Part shown: positions 17,296 to 26,313 of the stretch, in pieces
How positions within the stretch are numbered: position 1 is the stretch's first letter
Layout: each line of letters starts with the position of its first letter
NCBI GenBank assembly: GCA_023391095.1
Contig: JAEWBN010000002.1
Location: forward strand, 148,488 to 212,487
DNA: 64,000 nt
Source: Pseudomonadota bacterium
GTDB lineage: Bacteria; Pseudomonadota; Alphaproteobacteria; Rhizobiales; Devosiaceae
Reading direction: 5' to 3'
The notes under the pieces: generated by a model
Seen by the model: only the letters and a program-made list of their open reading frames with translations
Databases searched by the model: none
What the model was told of the DNA's origin: nothing
Program-made: the position numbers and the translations under genes

Positions 17296-18453
17296 TTAGG
17301 CGGGAAGGCCCGTATAGTTTTCGGCCAGGCTCTGCTGGGCTGGGCGGGAGCTGACAAGGTAGTCGAATTCGGCGCGCTGGATGCGGCGGCCGAAGCTGCC
17401 GGTCTCGTCGAACGTGTGCAGGAGGCTTGTCATCCACCAGCTGAAGCGCTCGGCTTTCCAGATGCGCTGCAATGCGCGGGCCGAGTAAGTGTCTATCCCG
17501 GCGAAGGATTTTTCGTCGTAGAGCTCGATCAGGGCGTCGGCCAGAAGGGCGACATCGCCCATGGCGAGGTTGAGGCCCTTGGCTCCGGTCGGGGGCACGA
17601 TATGGGCCGCGTCCCCCGCCAGGAACAGCCGGCCGAAGCGCAGCGGCTCGGCCACGAAACTGCGCAGCGGCGCGACGGATTTTTCGATCGAAGGACCGGT
17701 CTGCAGCCGTTCCGCGGTGTCGGCGTCCAGGCGCGCGCGCAGTTCGTCATAGAAGCGGTCGTCGCTCCAGTCCTCGGCCTTTTCGGTCAGGGGAACCTGA
17801 ACGTAGTAGCGGCTCCTTGTGGGGGAGCGCTGAGAACAAAGGGCAAAGCCGCGGGCGTGGTGGGCATAGATCAGCTCGTCGGACACGGGCGGCTTGTCCA
17901 CCAAAACGCCAAGCCAGCCAAAGGGATAGATGCGCTCGAAGGTCTGGATGGCGGTGGCCGGGACACTGGCGCGGCTGACGCCATGATAACCGTCGCAGCC
18001 GGCAATGTAGTCGCAGTCGATGCGGCGGCTCGCCCCGCCCTTGGTGTAGGTCACAAAGGGCTGGCCATCGAAGTCGTGCAATTCGACATTCTCAGCCTCG
18101 TATATGGTCTGGCCCTGCCGGGCAGCCATCAGGTCGCGCGTCACCTCGGTCTGGCCGTAAACCGTCACCGCGCGGCCAACAAGATCAGTGAAATCAATGC
18201 GATGGCGGTCGCCATCGAAGCTGAGGATGGTGCCGTGATGGACGAGCCCCTCGGCATCGAGCCGGTCGGCTACGCCAGTGCGGCGCAACAGATCGACCGA
18301 GCCCTGTTCCAGCACGCCGGCGCGGATGCGGCCCAGCACGTAATCGGGGCTCTTGCGCTCGAGAATGACATTGTCGATGCCCGCCAGATCGAGCAGGCGG
18401 CCCAGCATCAGGCCCGCCGGACCCGCTCCGATGATTGTGACTTTCGTGCGCAT
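17296..18453 (-). CDS. pobA: 4-hydroxybenzoate 3-monooxygenase
   Basis: Flavoprotein hydroxylase of 385 residues that makes protocatechuate from 4-hydroxybenzoate. The FAD-binding GAGPAGLMLGRLLDLAG lies at residues 9-25, the DG segment is DYIAGCDGYHGVSR, and the second FAD motif is LFLAGDAAHIVPPTGAKGLN. The RIRAGVLEQGSVDLLRRTGV stretch is characteristic of PobA. A GGTGGGAA site precedes the ATG. It is divergent from an AraC-type regulator with only 51 bp between, and its product feeds the pca operon. Confidence 0.96.
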   Translation of the reverse strand: MRTKVTIIGAGPAGLMLGRLLDLAGIDNVILERKSPDYVLGRIRAGVLEQGSVDLLRRTGVADRLDAEGLVHHGTILSFDGDRHRIDFTDLVGRAVTVYGQTEVTRDLMAARQGQTIYEAENVELHDFDGQPFVTYTKGGASRRIDCDYIAGCDGYHGVSRASVPATAIQTFERIYPFGWLGVLVDKPPVSDELIYAHHARGFALCSQRSPTRSRYYVQVPLTEKAEDWSDDRFYDELRARLDADTAERLQTGPSIEKSVAPLRSFVAEPLRFGRLFLAGDAAHIVPPTGAKGLNLAMGDVALLADALIELYDEKSFAGIDTYSARALQRIWKAERFSWWMTSLLHTFDETGSFGRRIQRAEFDYLVSSRPAQQSLAENYTGLPA

Positions 18454-18504
18454 AATGTTCCCACCCTGTTAACGCCAGCATGCGCACGAAGGGGGAATTG
18501 GTGA

Positions 18505-19404
18505 ATGGACACGTCAATCATTCACTTGCATTATCCTGACATGAAAAAGATCCCCACCTATGCGCTTTATGGCGAAGAGGAAACGAGCCAGGACTGGCTC
18601 CATTGGGAGACGATCGAGGCGCGCAGCCGCCTTCATGATTTCCGCATTGCGCCGCACCGGCACGAGCATCTGTTTCAGGTGCTCCATCTAACCGGTGGCC
18701 GCGCGCGCGTGACGCTGGATGGGCAGGTGACCGACGTGAGGCCCGGCGGGGTCGTGGTCGTGCCGGCGCTGACCGTGCACGGCTATGAGTTTACGGACGA
18801 CGTGGAAGGGATCGTCGTCACCCTGCTGGAGCGCGACGTGCGGGCAGCGTCTGTGCCCGTGGCGTCCGCCGTTGTGCTGCCCGGCACGCAGGCCGTGATG
18901 GATGCGCTGGAGCGGCTGGTTGCGGAAGCCGACCATCCGGGCCTTCGGCATGACCTGGCCATGCGGGCCCACATTACCCTCTTGCTGCTGGCGCTCGAGC
19001 GGGCCCGAGCCCCGACTGCCGCTTCCGGCAATGCCGCCGATCCGGCCCGTCGACACGCCGAGGCCTTTCATGAGCTGGTGGAAAAGTGGTTTCGCCGCAC
19101 GCGCAGTGTGTCAGACTATGCCGCCGCCATCGGCATCAGCCCCACCCATCTCCACCGCGTCTGCCGCAGCCAGCTCGGGACATCGGCGCTGGCGGTTATC
19201 GAGCGCCGTGTGGCCCTGGAAGCGCGCCGGCAACTGCTGTTCTCGACCCTCTCGGTTAAGCAGATCGGCGCCGAACTCGGTTATGACGACCCGGCCTATT
19301 TCACCCGGGTCTTTACCCGCATGGAGGGCCTTTCTCCCGACCACTTCCGCAAGCGCATGACCAGAGGTCTCGCCCCGGAAGCAACGCCGAAAATCCCGGA
19401 GTGA
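18505..19404 (+). CDS. pobR: AraC-family regulator of pobA
   Basis: AraC-type activator of 299 residues with an N-terminal cupin-like sensor (HRHEHLFQVLHLTGGRARV) and two C-terminal helix-turn-helices (SVSDYAAAIGISPTHLHRVC and SVKQIGAELGYDDPAYFTRV). The start at 18505 has GGGGGA upstream, and an ATG at 18541 (MKKIPTYALYGE) is an alternative that looks closer to related proteins. Rhizobial PobR proteins of this family activate pobA in response to 4-hydroxybenzoate. Its divergent position 51 bp from pobA supports that role. Confidence 0.88.
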   Translation: MDTSIIHLHYPDMKKIPTYALYGEEETSQDWLHWETIEARSRLHDFRIAPHRHEHLFQVLHLTGGRARVTLDGQVTDVRPGGVVVVPALTVHGYEFTDDVEGIVVTLLERDVRAASVPVASAVVLPGTQAVMDALERLVAEADHPGLRHDLAMRAHITLLLLALERARAPTAASGNAADPARRHAEAFHELVEKWFRRTRSVSDYAAAIGISPTHLHRVCRSQLGTSALAVIERRVALEARRQLLFSTLSVKQIGAELGYDDPAYFTRVFTRMEGLSPDHFRKRMTRGLAPEATPKIPE

Positions 19405-19535
19405 CGATGCGTTTTGGCCCGGCGTTCGGAACGCCCATTCGGCTCTAAAGGGTTGCGGTAGATATAGGGACGGACGGGGGGCTGTCCGCGGCGTTCGCGA
19501 TGCTGATCTGCAGGTACCCGCGGCAACCAAGCCGC

Positions 19536-20279
19536 TCAGGGCTCTTCGTCTTCCTCGAATTCGAAGAGCGCCAGCTGCAGATGCGACTGCAGCGCATATT
19601 GGTAGCGAATGCGGTCCTTGAGCGCCAGGCTATCCACAATGGCGCCGTGCTGCTCGAATGTGTCTTCCTGGAAATGGTGCAGCTGCTTGGCGCGCTCCAT
19701 GATGCGGATGATCACCGGCTTCATGATGCGATAAACGTCGCTCACCGCCCGATTGTTGAGGATCTCGACGATGCGCTGGTGGAAGCGGAAGTCCAGCTCG
19801 GACGCTTCGGCGATGCTGGAAGCCTTGTGCAGGGCCTCGTTGATGGCGCGAAGCGCGGCAATGTCTTCGTCCCGCACCGCATCGATGAGTGTATCGACAG
19901 AGCCGACCTCGATCAGGTTGCGAAAACCCTGGATGTCGCGAAAGGTGCGCCGGGAAATATCGAGCGTGTTGAACGAGAAGAGATCGAGGGCCCGCTCCAT
20001 GCGGTCATCGATGATGGTGGCGCCGACCTTGGGGCGCACGGTGACAACCCCATAGGCCTTGAGGATGCGCATGGCTTCGCGCACCGTGTTGCGGCTGGCC
20101 TGGAAGCGCTCGCACAGCTCGCGCTCCGTTGGCAGGTTGTCGCCGACGCCCAGGCCCTGCTCCGAAATCAGCCCGCGGATGTTGACCACCATGGCATCGA
20201 CCGCCGACGGCACCGTACTGCGGGTGACGTCGGCGCTTGCCATGCGGGCAACGGGCCGAACCGGAGCAGGCAGGCTCAT
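19536..20279 (-). CDS. GntR/FadR-family regulator coupled to the fused-permease operon
   Basis: Regulator of 247 residues. The winged helix spans about residues 25-80 (LPTERELCERFQASRNTVRE, then AMRILKAYGVVTV), with an all-helical FCD effector domain after it (LDFRFHQRIVEILNN, then QHGAIVDSLALKD). Its ATG overlaps the stop of the large ABC permease by four bases, so it is the third gene of that operon. A FadR-type sequence upstream of the operon could be its target. The effector is probably the imported sugar or a catabolite, which is inference. Confidence 0.88.
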   Translation of the reverse strand: MSLPAPVRPVARMASADVTRSTVPSAVDAMVVNIRGLISEQGLGVGDNLPTERELCERFQASRNTVREAMRILKAYGVVTVRPKVGATIIDDRMERALDLFSFNTLDISRRTFRDIQGFRNLIEVGSVDTLIDAVRDEDIAALRAINEALHKASSIAEASELDFRFHQRIVEILNNRAVSDVYRIMKPVIIRIMERAKQLHHFQEDTFEQHGAIVDSLALKDRIRYQYALQSHLQLALFEFEEDEEP

Positions 20280-22237
20280 CCCTTGACGGCCCCCACGGTG
20301 AGCCCTTCAGCCAGGAACCGCTGCGCGTAGATATAAAGCACCGCGACCGGAACGGCCGTAAGCAGGGATGCCGCCATCAGCTTGCCCCACGGCAGGATGT
20401 CGCCCACGACGAGCGATTGCAGCCCGATCGGCAGGGTGCGCAGGGATTCGCTGGTGATGAAGACAAAGGCAAACAGGAACTCATTCCAGGCATTGGTGAA
20501 CGCAAACAGCGTCACCGAGAGAATGGCCGGCGCGGCCAGGGGCAGGGTGATCTTCCAGAAGATGTAGAGGCGGCTGGCTCCGTCAATGCGGGCCGCTTCC
20601 TCCAGTTCCACCGGAATGGAGCGGAAATAGCCCATCAATACCCAGGTTGCAAATGGAAGCAGGAAGGTGGGGTAGGTGATGATCAGCGCCGTATGGGTGT
20701 TGATGACCCCGATATTGGTCAGTGTCTGGTAGAGCGGGATGAAAAGCAGCGTTCCCGGCAGCAGGTAGGTGATGAGCAGGAGCGTGGTCAGCACGCCCGC
20801 CCCGCGGAAGCGCAGGCGCGAGAGCGCATAGGCCGCAAGCGAGGCCAGCGCCACCGAAACCACCGTACTGAGCGCCGCCACGAAGGCCGAGTTGAACAGC
20901 CAGGTGAGGAACGGGGTGTCGTTGAGCAGGGACGTGTACTGATCCAGCACCGGCGGGTCTGGCCAGAAGATCGAGCGGCGTTCGCTGATCTGCGGGGTCG
21001 ATTTGAGCGAGGTGGTGATGATCCAGTAGAAGGGAAAGAGCACAAAGATCAGGAAGGGGAACAGCACCAGCACGCGGGCCAGGGGGCCGGCATTGGAGCG
21101 GGCGGTTTTCCGCAGGATCGGCTGCGTGGCGGGACGGCCGGTTGCAACGCGCACCCGCCGGATCAGCCATTCAAGGCCCGCAAACACCAGGTTGATCGGC
21201 AAAAAGATGATGTCGATGATGATGTTGACCAGCCAGGTGCAGCCCTTGAGCAGGCGATCGGCAAAGCTCGGACGGCGCTCGGTGCTGTTGTCGCGCCGGT
21301 CGTCCTGCCGCATGAAGCGGGCAAGGATCCAGATCAGGATCGCCATGAGCGGAGCCACCGAAAAGGCGATGGCAATGCCCGGACCGTATTGGAGCGAACC
21401 CAGCGCCTTTTCATAGGCCAGGATCGAATAGAGCTTGGTCGCACCCGATGGGCCGCCGCCGGTCATCAGGAAGGGCAGGCCGAACTGATTGAAGGTGGAG
21501 ATGAACGAGAGCAGCATCGTCACCACGATGACGTAGCGCAGGCTGGGCAGGGTGACATTGCGGAAGCGCTGGACGGCATTGGCGCCGTCGACCTGGGCGG
21601 CTTCGATCTGTTCCTTGTCCACGGCCTTGAGGCCGGCCAGGAGCAGCAGCACGAAGAAGGGAATGCCCTTCCACACATTGACCGAAATGATCGAGCCCAT
21701 GGCCATGTTGGGGTCGGACAGCCAGCCCAGCGGCCGGTCGATGACGCCAACGCCCTGCAGGATCGGATTGAGGCCGCCGAACAGGGGGTCGTAAATGCTC
21801 TTCCAGGCCAGCGCCGTGACGATTTCCGGCACGATCCAGGGCAGCAGCATGATGCCGCTCAACAGGCTGCGGAAGGGCAGGCGGCTATTGAGGATCAGCG
21901 CCACGGTCATGCCGATGACGAATTTCAGGCTGAGCGACCAGAAGGTGAAGTTGATCGTATTGCCCATGGCCTGAAGGAAATCGCTGCTGGTCCAGAGCCG
22001 TTCGTAATTGCGCAGGCCCACATCGACCGTCTGCCCGGTCAGGAAGTTGAGCGAAGTCGTGCTGATGAAGATGGCGCTGACAAAGGGCCAGAAAATCAGA
22101 AGGCCCATGATCAGCACCATGGGCAGCACGAAGAGGTAGCCGACTTTCCAGTCGCTGCCGAACAGGTTTTCTAGCCGCTTCTTGGCACTGATTTGCCGGG
22201 CGGCGGGCGCCATGGTCAGGCTCATGCGCTCATCCAT
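20276..22237 (-). CDS. Fused MalF-MalG carbohydrate ABC permease
   Basis: One 653-residue membrane protein holding both permease halves of a sugar importer, which are normally separate genes. The first half (about 1-310) has the EAA loop KEQIEAAQVDGAN...VTLPS at 208-231. The second (about 385-653) has VELEEAARIDGAS...ITLPL at 542-566 and the MalG-like end AEGLTVGAVKG. A linker of about 75 residues joins them, with an extra hydrophobic stretch (WLVNIIIDIIFLPINLVFAG). A GGAG site precedes the ATG. It lies between the binding-protein gene and a GntR gene, and no second permease gene is near, so the fusion is likely the whole transmembrane part. Confidence 0.92.
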   Translation of the reverse strand: MDERMSLTMAPAARQISAKKRLENLFGSDWKVGYLFVLPMVLIMGLLIFWPFVSAIFISTTSLNFLTGQTVDVGLRNYERLWTSSDFLQAMGNTINFTFWSLSLKFVIGMTVALILNSRLPFRSLLSGIMLLPWIVPEIVTALAWKSIYDPLFGGLNPILQGVGVIDRPLGWLSDPNMAMGSIISVNVWKGIPFFVLLLLAGLKAVDKEQIEAAQVDGANAVQRFRNVTLPSLRYVIVVTMLLSFISTFNQFGLPFLMTGGGPSGATKLYSILAYEKALGSLQYGPGIAIAFSVAPLMAILIWILARFMRQDDRRDNSTERRPSFADRLLKGCTWLVNIIIDIIFLPINLVFAGLEWLIRRVRVATGRPATQPILRKTARSNAGPLARVLVLFPFLIFVLFPFYWIITTSLKSTPQISERRSIFWPDPPVLDQYTSLLNDTPFLTWLFNSAFVAALSTVVSVALASLAAYALSRLRFRGAGVLTTLLLITYLLPGTLLFIPLYQTLTNIGVINTHTALIITYPTFLLPFATWVLMGYFRSIPVELEEAARIDGASRLYIFWKITLPLAAPAILSVTLFAFTNAWNEFLFAFVFITSESLRTLPIGLQSLVVGDILPWGKLMAASLLTAVPVAVLYIYAQRFLAEGLTVGAVKG

Positions 22238-22355
22238 GCGTAGTCTCCATCACGTCGGACACACGCGAGCAGGCGAGCATCCTGGCCGGAAGTCTGGTGG
22301 GTTGATCGTGTAAGGGGAGGAGGGGCGCCGCAGCGACGCCCCTCGCAAGGTCTGG

Positions 22356-23756
22356 TTAGACGATGCCGCCTTCTTCGAAGATCTGGACGATCTTGTTGTG
22401 CGCGTCCTTGACGGCCTCTTCGGGCGTCATGCGGCCGGCAATCACATTGCCCATGGATTGTTCGAGAACGCCCTGGGCACGGATGGCGTCGATCTGGGCT
22501 GCCGGGTTGGCAGGCCAGGACGGTCCGATGAACGGGTCTTCGATATCGACCTGTTCCTTGATGATCGCATAGTTCGGATCGGCCGAGATCAGCTCGTCGG
22601 TCCACAGGTTCTCGTAGGCCGGCATGAACAGGCCACCTGCCACCGAGGACATGGGCGTGAAGTTGACCGGATCGAGCAGTTCCAGCGCCAGCTTCTTGGC
22701 GAGGTCCACGTTCGGCGCGCCCTTGAAGATGGTGAGCCAGCCGCCCACGGCCCCGCCATTGCGGTGATCGCCATTATTGGCAATCGGCTGCGGCAGGAGC
22801 ACGGTGTGCGGGAAGACCGGGTTGTTGTCGCGCTTGGACGCGGCATAAAGCGAGAACGCGTTATGCGTATAGCCAACGCTGCCGGCGAGCCAGGCTTCGT
22901 TGTTGGAGATGTCGCCCCAGCTTTCGACGCCCGGCGGAAGCATGGCGGCATACTTGCCGTTGCGGTCGTAGGTTTCGCGGACGAATTCGTAGGCAGCAAC
23001 GGTTTCGGGCGAGTCGAACTCGACCTTGGTGCCGGTTTCGTCGGTGAAGTGGCCGCCGAAGGCATTGAGAATGGCCGATGCCACGCCCCAGCCGTCGCCG
23101 GACTGGTTGACGGTGAGACCCCACCCGTAGAAGCCATTGTCCGGATCGGAAATAGCCAGCGCTGCTTCGCGGCGGTCGCCCCAGGTCAGCAGGGTCTTGG
23201 GATCGATACCCTTTTCGGCCAGCTTGTCGCCGCGGAAGAAGGTGCCGGTGGTGTTGGCGATAAAGGGAACCGCGACCCAGCGTCCGTCGATCTTGGCGAT
23301 GCTCTCGGCATTGATGCCCTGCATCACATTGCCATACTTGCTGATGGCTTCCTCGACCACGTCATTGACGTCTTCGAGAAGGCCCAGAAGGTGCATCTGC
23401 GGGATGGAAACGGTGCTGGTATAGGCCAGGTCGGGCGGATTGCCGGCGCGCACGGCGGCCGACATCTTGCCCATGAAGTCGCCGAACGATTCCGGGTTGG
23501 TGGTCGAGATGTCCAGCTCGGCGCCGTTGGCCTGGGCAAACTTGGTCACCGCATCGCGGAACAGGTTCTGCGCCGCTTCGAAATATTCGGTGCGGTGAAT
23601 AACGGTCAGCTTGCCCGCTGCGCCCTCGGGAATGTCCAGCTCCGGCTGCGCGTCCTGCGCGAATGCCGGCAGGCCGTTGCTGGCAGCCCAGATGCCTACG
23701 CCCGCTGCGCCCCCGCGCTTGAGCAGATCGCGGCGATTGATCTTATTCGAAGTCAT
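22356..23756 (-). CDS. Sugar ABC transporter substrate-binding protein with Tat-type signal
   Basis: Periplasmic binding protein of 466 residues. The start at 23756 has GGAGGAGAC upstream. The N-terminus carries a twin-arginine signal (INRRDLLKRGGAAG, then PAFAQD), so the protein is probably folded before export, unlike the Sec-type binding proteins elsewhere here. The mature part shows family 1 features (AYTSTVSIPQMHLLGLLEDV). It is the first gene of the operon with the fused permease and GntR regulator. The ATPase is encoded divergently 438 bp away. Confidence 0.9.
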   Translation of the reverse strand: MTSNKINRRDLLKRGGAAGVGIWAASNGLPAFAQDAQPELDIPEGAAGKLTVIHRTEYFEAAQNLFRDAVTKFAQANGAELDISTTNPESFGDFMGKMSAAVRAGNPPDLAYTSTVSIPQMHLLGLLEDVNDVVEEAISKYGNVMQGINAESIAKIDGRWVAVPFIANTTGTFFRGDKLAEKGIDPKTLLTWGDRREAALAISDPDNGFYGWGLTVNQSGDGWGVASAILNAFGGHFTDETGTKVEFDSPETVAAYEFVRETYDRNGKYAAMLPPGVESWGDISNNEAWLAGSVGYTHNAFSLYAASKRDNNPVFPHTVLLPQPIANNGDHRNGGAVGGWLTIFKGAPNVDLAKKLALELLDPVNFTPMSSVAGGLFMPAYENLWTDELISADPNYAIIKEQVDIEDPFIGPSWPANPAAQIDAIRAQGVLEQSMGNVIAGRMTPEEAVKDAHNKIVQIFEEGGIV

Positions 23757-24194
23757 ATATCCCGTCTCCTCCAAATGAATTGGCCATAGGCAAGCGCTCG
23801 CCCGAAAAGGGCGTCGACATGTTTCGATACTGCGTTTGCCAAGTCCTCCCAGATGACGCGGTGGCTGGCCCCGTCACGGTTTTCCCCGCCCTGCTGCTGT
23901 GTTTTGTCCCAGCATTGGCGGCGAATAATCTATCAATAGGACCAGAATTCCCGTTTCGTCAAACCTTTTGTCCAACAAAAGCCTTGCGAGCCAAAACTTT
24001 CCATTTTACACCTTGGATAACCGCTTCCGGTCTTTTGTGGATTTCGTCCTTGTCGGGATCGAGCCCCAAACCAACCCAGGCGGGGAATAAACGGTGGTTC
24101 ATGCAGCGCGGCCAAAGATCGTGCGGATGAATGGCCAGGGGATGGGACGAGGAGGATCGTAACCCATCATCACCAATGGCTTGGAGGAGACCAT
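23757..24194. promoter_or_regulatory. Divergent regulatory region between binding-protein and ATPase genes
   Basis: A 438-bp gap with no convincing gene. It must hold promoters for both divergent operons. Within it, arms CTTTTGT (23965-23971) and ACAAAAG (23975-23981) flank CCA. The core at 23968-23978 fits the FadR-subfamily consensus TNGT-N3-ACNA, so it is a candidate operator for one of the GntR regulators. The base composition is AT-richer than the flanking genes, as expected for a promoter region. Confidence 0.5.
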
Positions 24195-25253
<1,059 letters not shown>

Positions 25254-25285
25254 GATGTCCAACCTGACGTGTATCTCCCAACTGT

Positions 25286-25312
25286 GGCCCGCTTCGTGCG
25301 GGCCTTTTCTTT
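25286..25312 (+). terminator. Rho-independent terminator after the ATPase gene
   Basis: GGCCCGC (25286-25292) and GCGGGCC (25298-25304) pair around TTCGT and are followed by TTTTCTTT. It lies 33 bp past the ATPase stop and separates it from the GntR gene downstream. Confidence 0.85.
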
Positions 25313-25364
25313 CGGCGCGGCAAGGAGCGCGGAAATCATGCAATGGCGTTGGCCAAGCGCGGTC

Positions 25365-25376
25365 TTTATCGATAAA
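25365..25376. promoter_or_regulatory. 12-bp perfect palindrome before the double-winged-helix GntR gene
   Basis: TTTATCGATAAA reads the same on both strands and lies 36-47 bp before the GTG start of the regulator gene. The position suits autoregulation. No binding evidence exists in the sequence. Confidence 0.4.
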
Positions 25377-25411
25377 AGCGGAAGACATGCCCGCCGACCG
25401 GAACACGCGAC

Positions 25412-26299
25412 GTGAAGACCGACACCGTCTATAAACAGGCCTTCAACGCCATCCTGCCGATCATGCGCCAGTTGGGAACCGGCGCCGCCCTGCCATCTGA
25501 AAACGTCCTCTGCACCCAGCTCAATGTCAGCCGGACCACCGTGCGCAAGGTGCTGGCCCGGCTTTCAGAACAGGGTTTTGTTTCCGTGACGGAGGCCGGC
25601 CGCATCGTGGCGTCGCTGCCCTCGTCAGCGGAAAGCTATCCCGAGCCCGAGACGCTGTCGGCCTCCGAGCAGGTCGAGCGCCGCTTCATGGAATGGATCG
25701 TACGCGGCGATATCCAGCCCGATGCGCAGATCAATGAACTCGATCTGGCGCGCCAGTTCGGCGTGGGCACCAACGGCATCCGCGAATTCCTCAACGGCTT
25801 CCGTCGTTTCGGCCTGATCGAAAAACGGCCCAATGCGGGCTGGAGCTTCAAGGGGTTCACGCCCGAATTTGCCACCGAACTGTTCGACATCCGCGAAATG
25901 TTCGAGGAGCGTGCGGCCCTCGCCTTTGCCGATCTCAAGCCGGACGATCCGGTCTGGGCCGAACTGGACCTGCTCGAAACCCAGCATCAGCAATTGCTGG
26001 CCGAGATCGACACGCGGTTCAACGACTTTTCGGACCTCGACAACCGCTTCCACCGCCTGATCATCGGCGTCCGGCCCAATCGCTTTATCGACGACTTCTA
26101 CGAGATCATCGCCTTCGTGTTCCATTATCACTACCAATGGAACAAGCAGGAGGAGCGCCAGCGCAACGAGCATGCCGTGATCGAGCACCTCAACTACATC
26201 GAGGCCCTCAAGCAGCGGGACAGGCGCAAGATCATCGCCGCCTGCCGCAAGCACCTGGCGACTGCACGCCTGACCCTGATGCGCTCGACATCGAGCTGA
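25412..26299 (+). CDS. GntR-family regulator with two winged-helix domains
   Basis: Regulator of 295 residues with an unusual order: a first GntR winged helix at about 5-62 (LPSENVLCTQLNVSRTTVRK), a second at about 86-148 (INELDLARQFGVGTNGIREF), then an FCD-type effector domain at about 155-285 (DIREMFEERAALAF, then NRFHRLIIGV). Typical members have one winged helix and about 230-250 residues. The start is GTG. A 12-bp palindrome lies just upstream. It shares its strand with the following oxidoreductase gene, 14 bp apart, and probably controls it. It may also control the nearby sugar importer. Confidence 0.85.
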   Translation: MKTDTVYKQAFNAILPIMRQLGTGAALPSENVLCTQLNVSRTTVRKVLARLSEQGFVSVTEAGRIVASLPSSAESYPEPETLSASEQVERRFMEWIVRGDIQPDAQINELDLARQFGVGTNGIREFLNGFRRFGLIEKRPNAGWSFKGFTPEFATELFDIREMFEERAALAFADLKPDDPVWAELDLLETQHQQLLAEIDTRFNDFSDLDNRFHRLIIGVRPNRFIDDFYEIIAFVFHYHYQWNKQEERQRNEHAVIEHLNYIEALKQRDRRKIIAACRKHLATARLTLMRSTSS

Positions 26300-26313
26300 C
26301 CTTTGGAGACAAG

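Noticed and set aside
20237..22174. 645-codon plus-strand frame opposite the fused permease
   Set aside because: Composition (runs of Gln, Arg, His, Glu) is that of an antisense shadow. The opposite strand encodes a full permease with two EAA motifs.
24017..24022. ATAACC sequence near 24 kb as another PcaQ site
   Set aside because: The second half-site is absent at the 4-bp spacing and the flanking genes belong to a sugar locus.
23780..24130. 116-codon frame in the divergent regulatory gap
   Set aside because: No Shine-Dalgarno, no domain, and the region is expected to hold two promoters and operators. It has no protein-like pattern.
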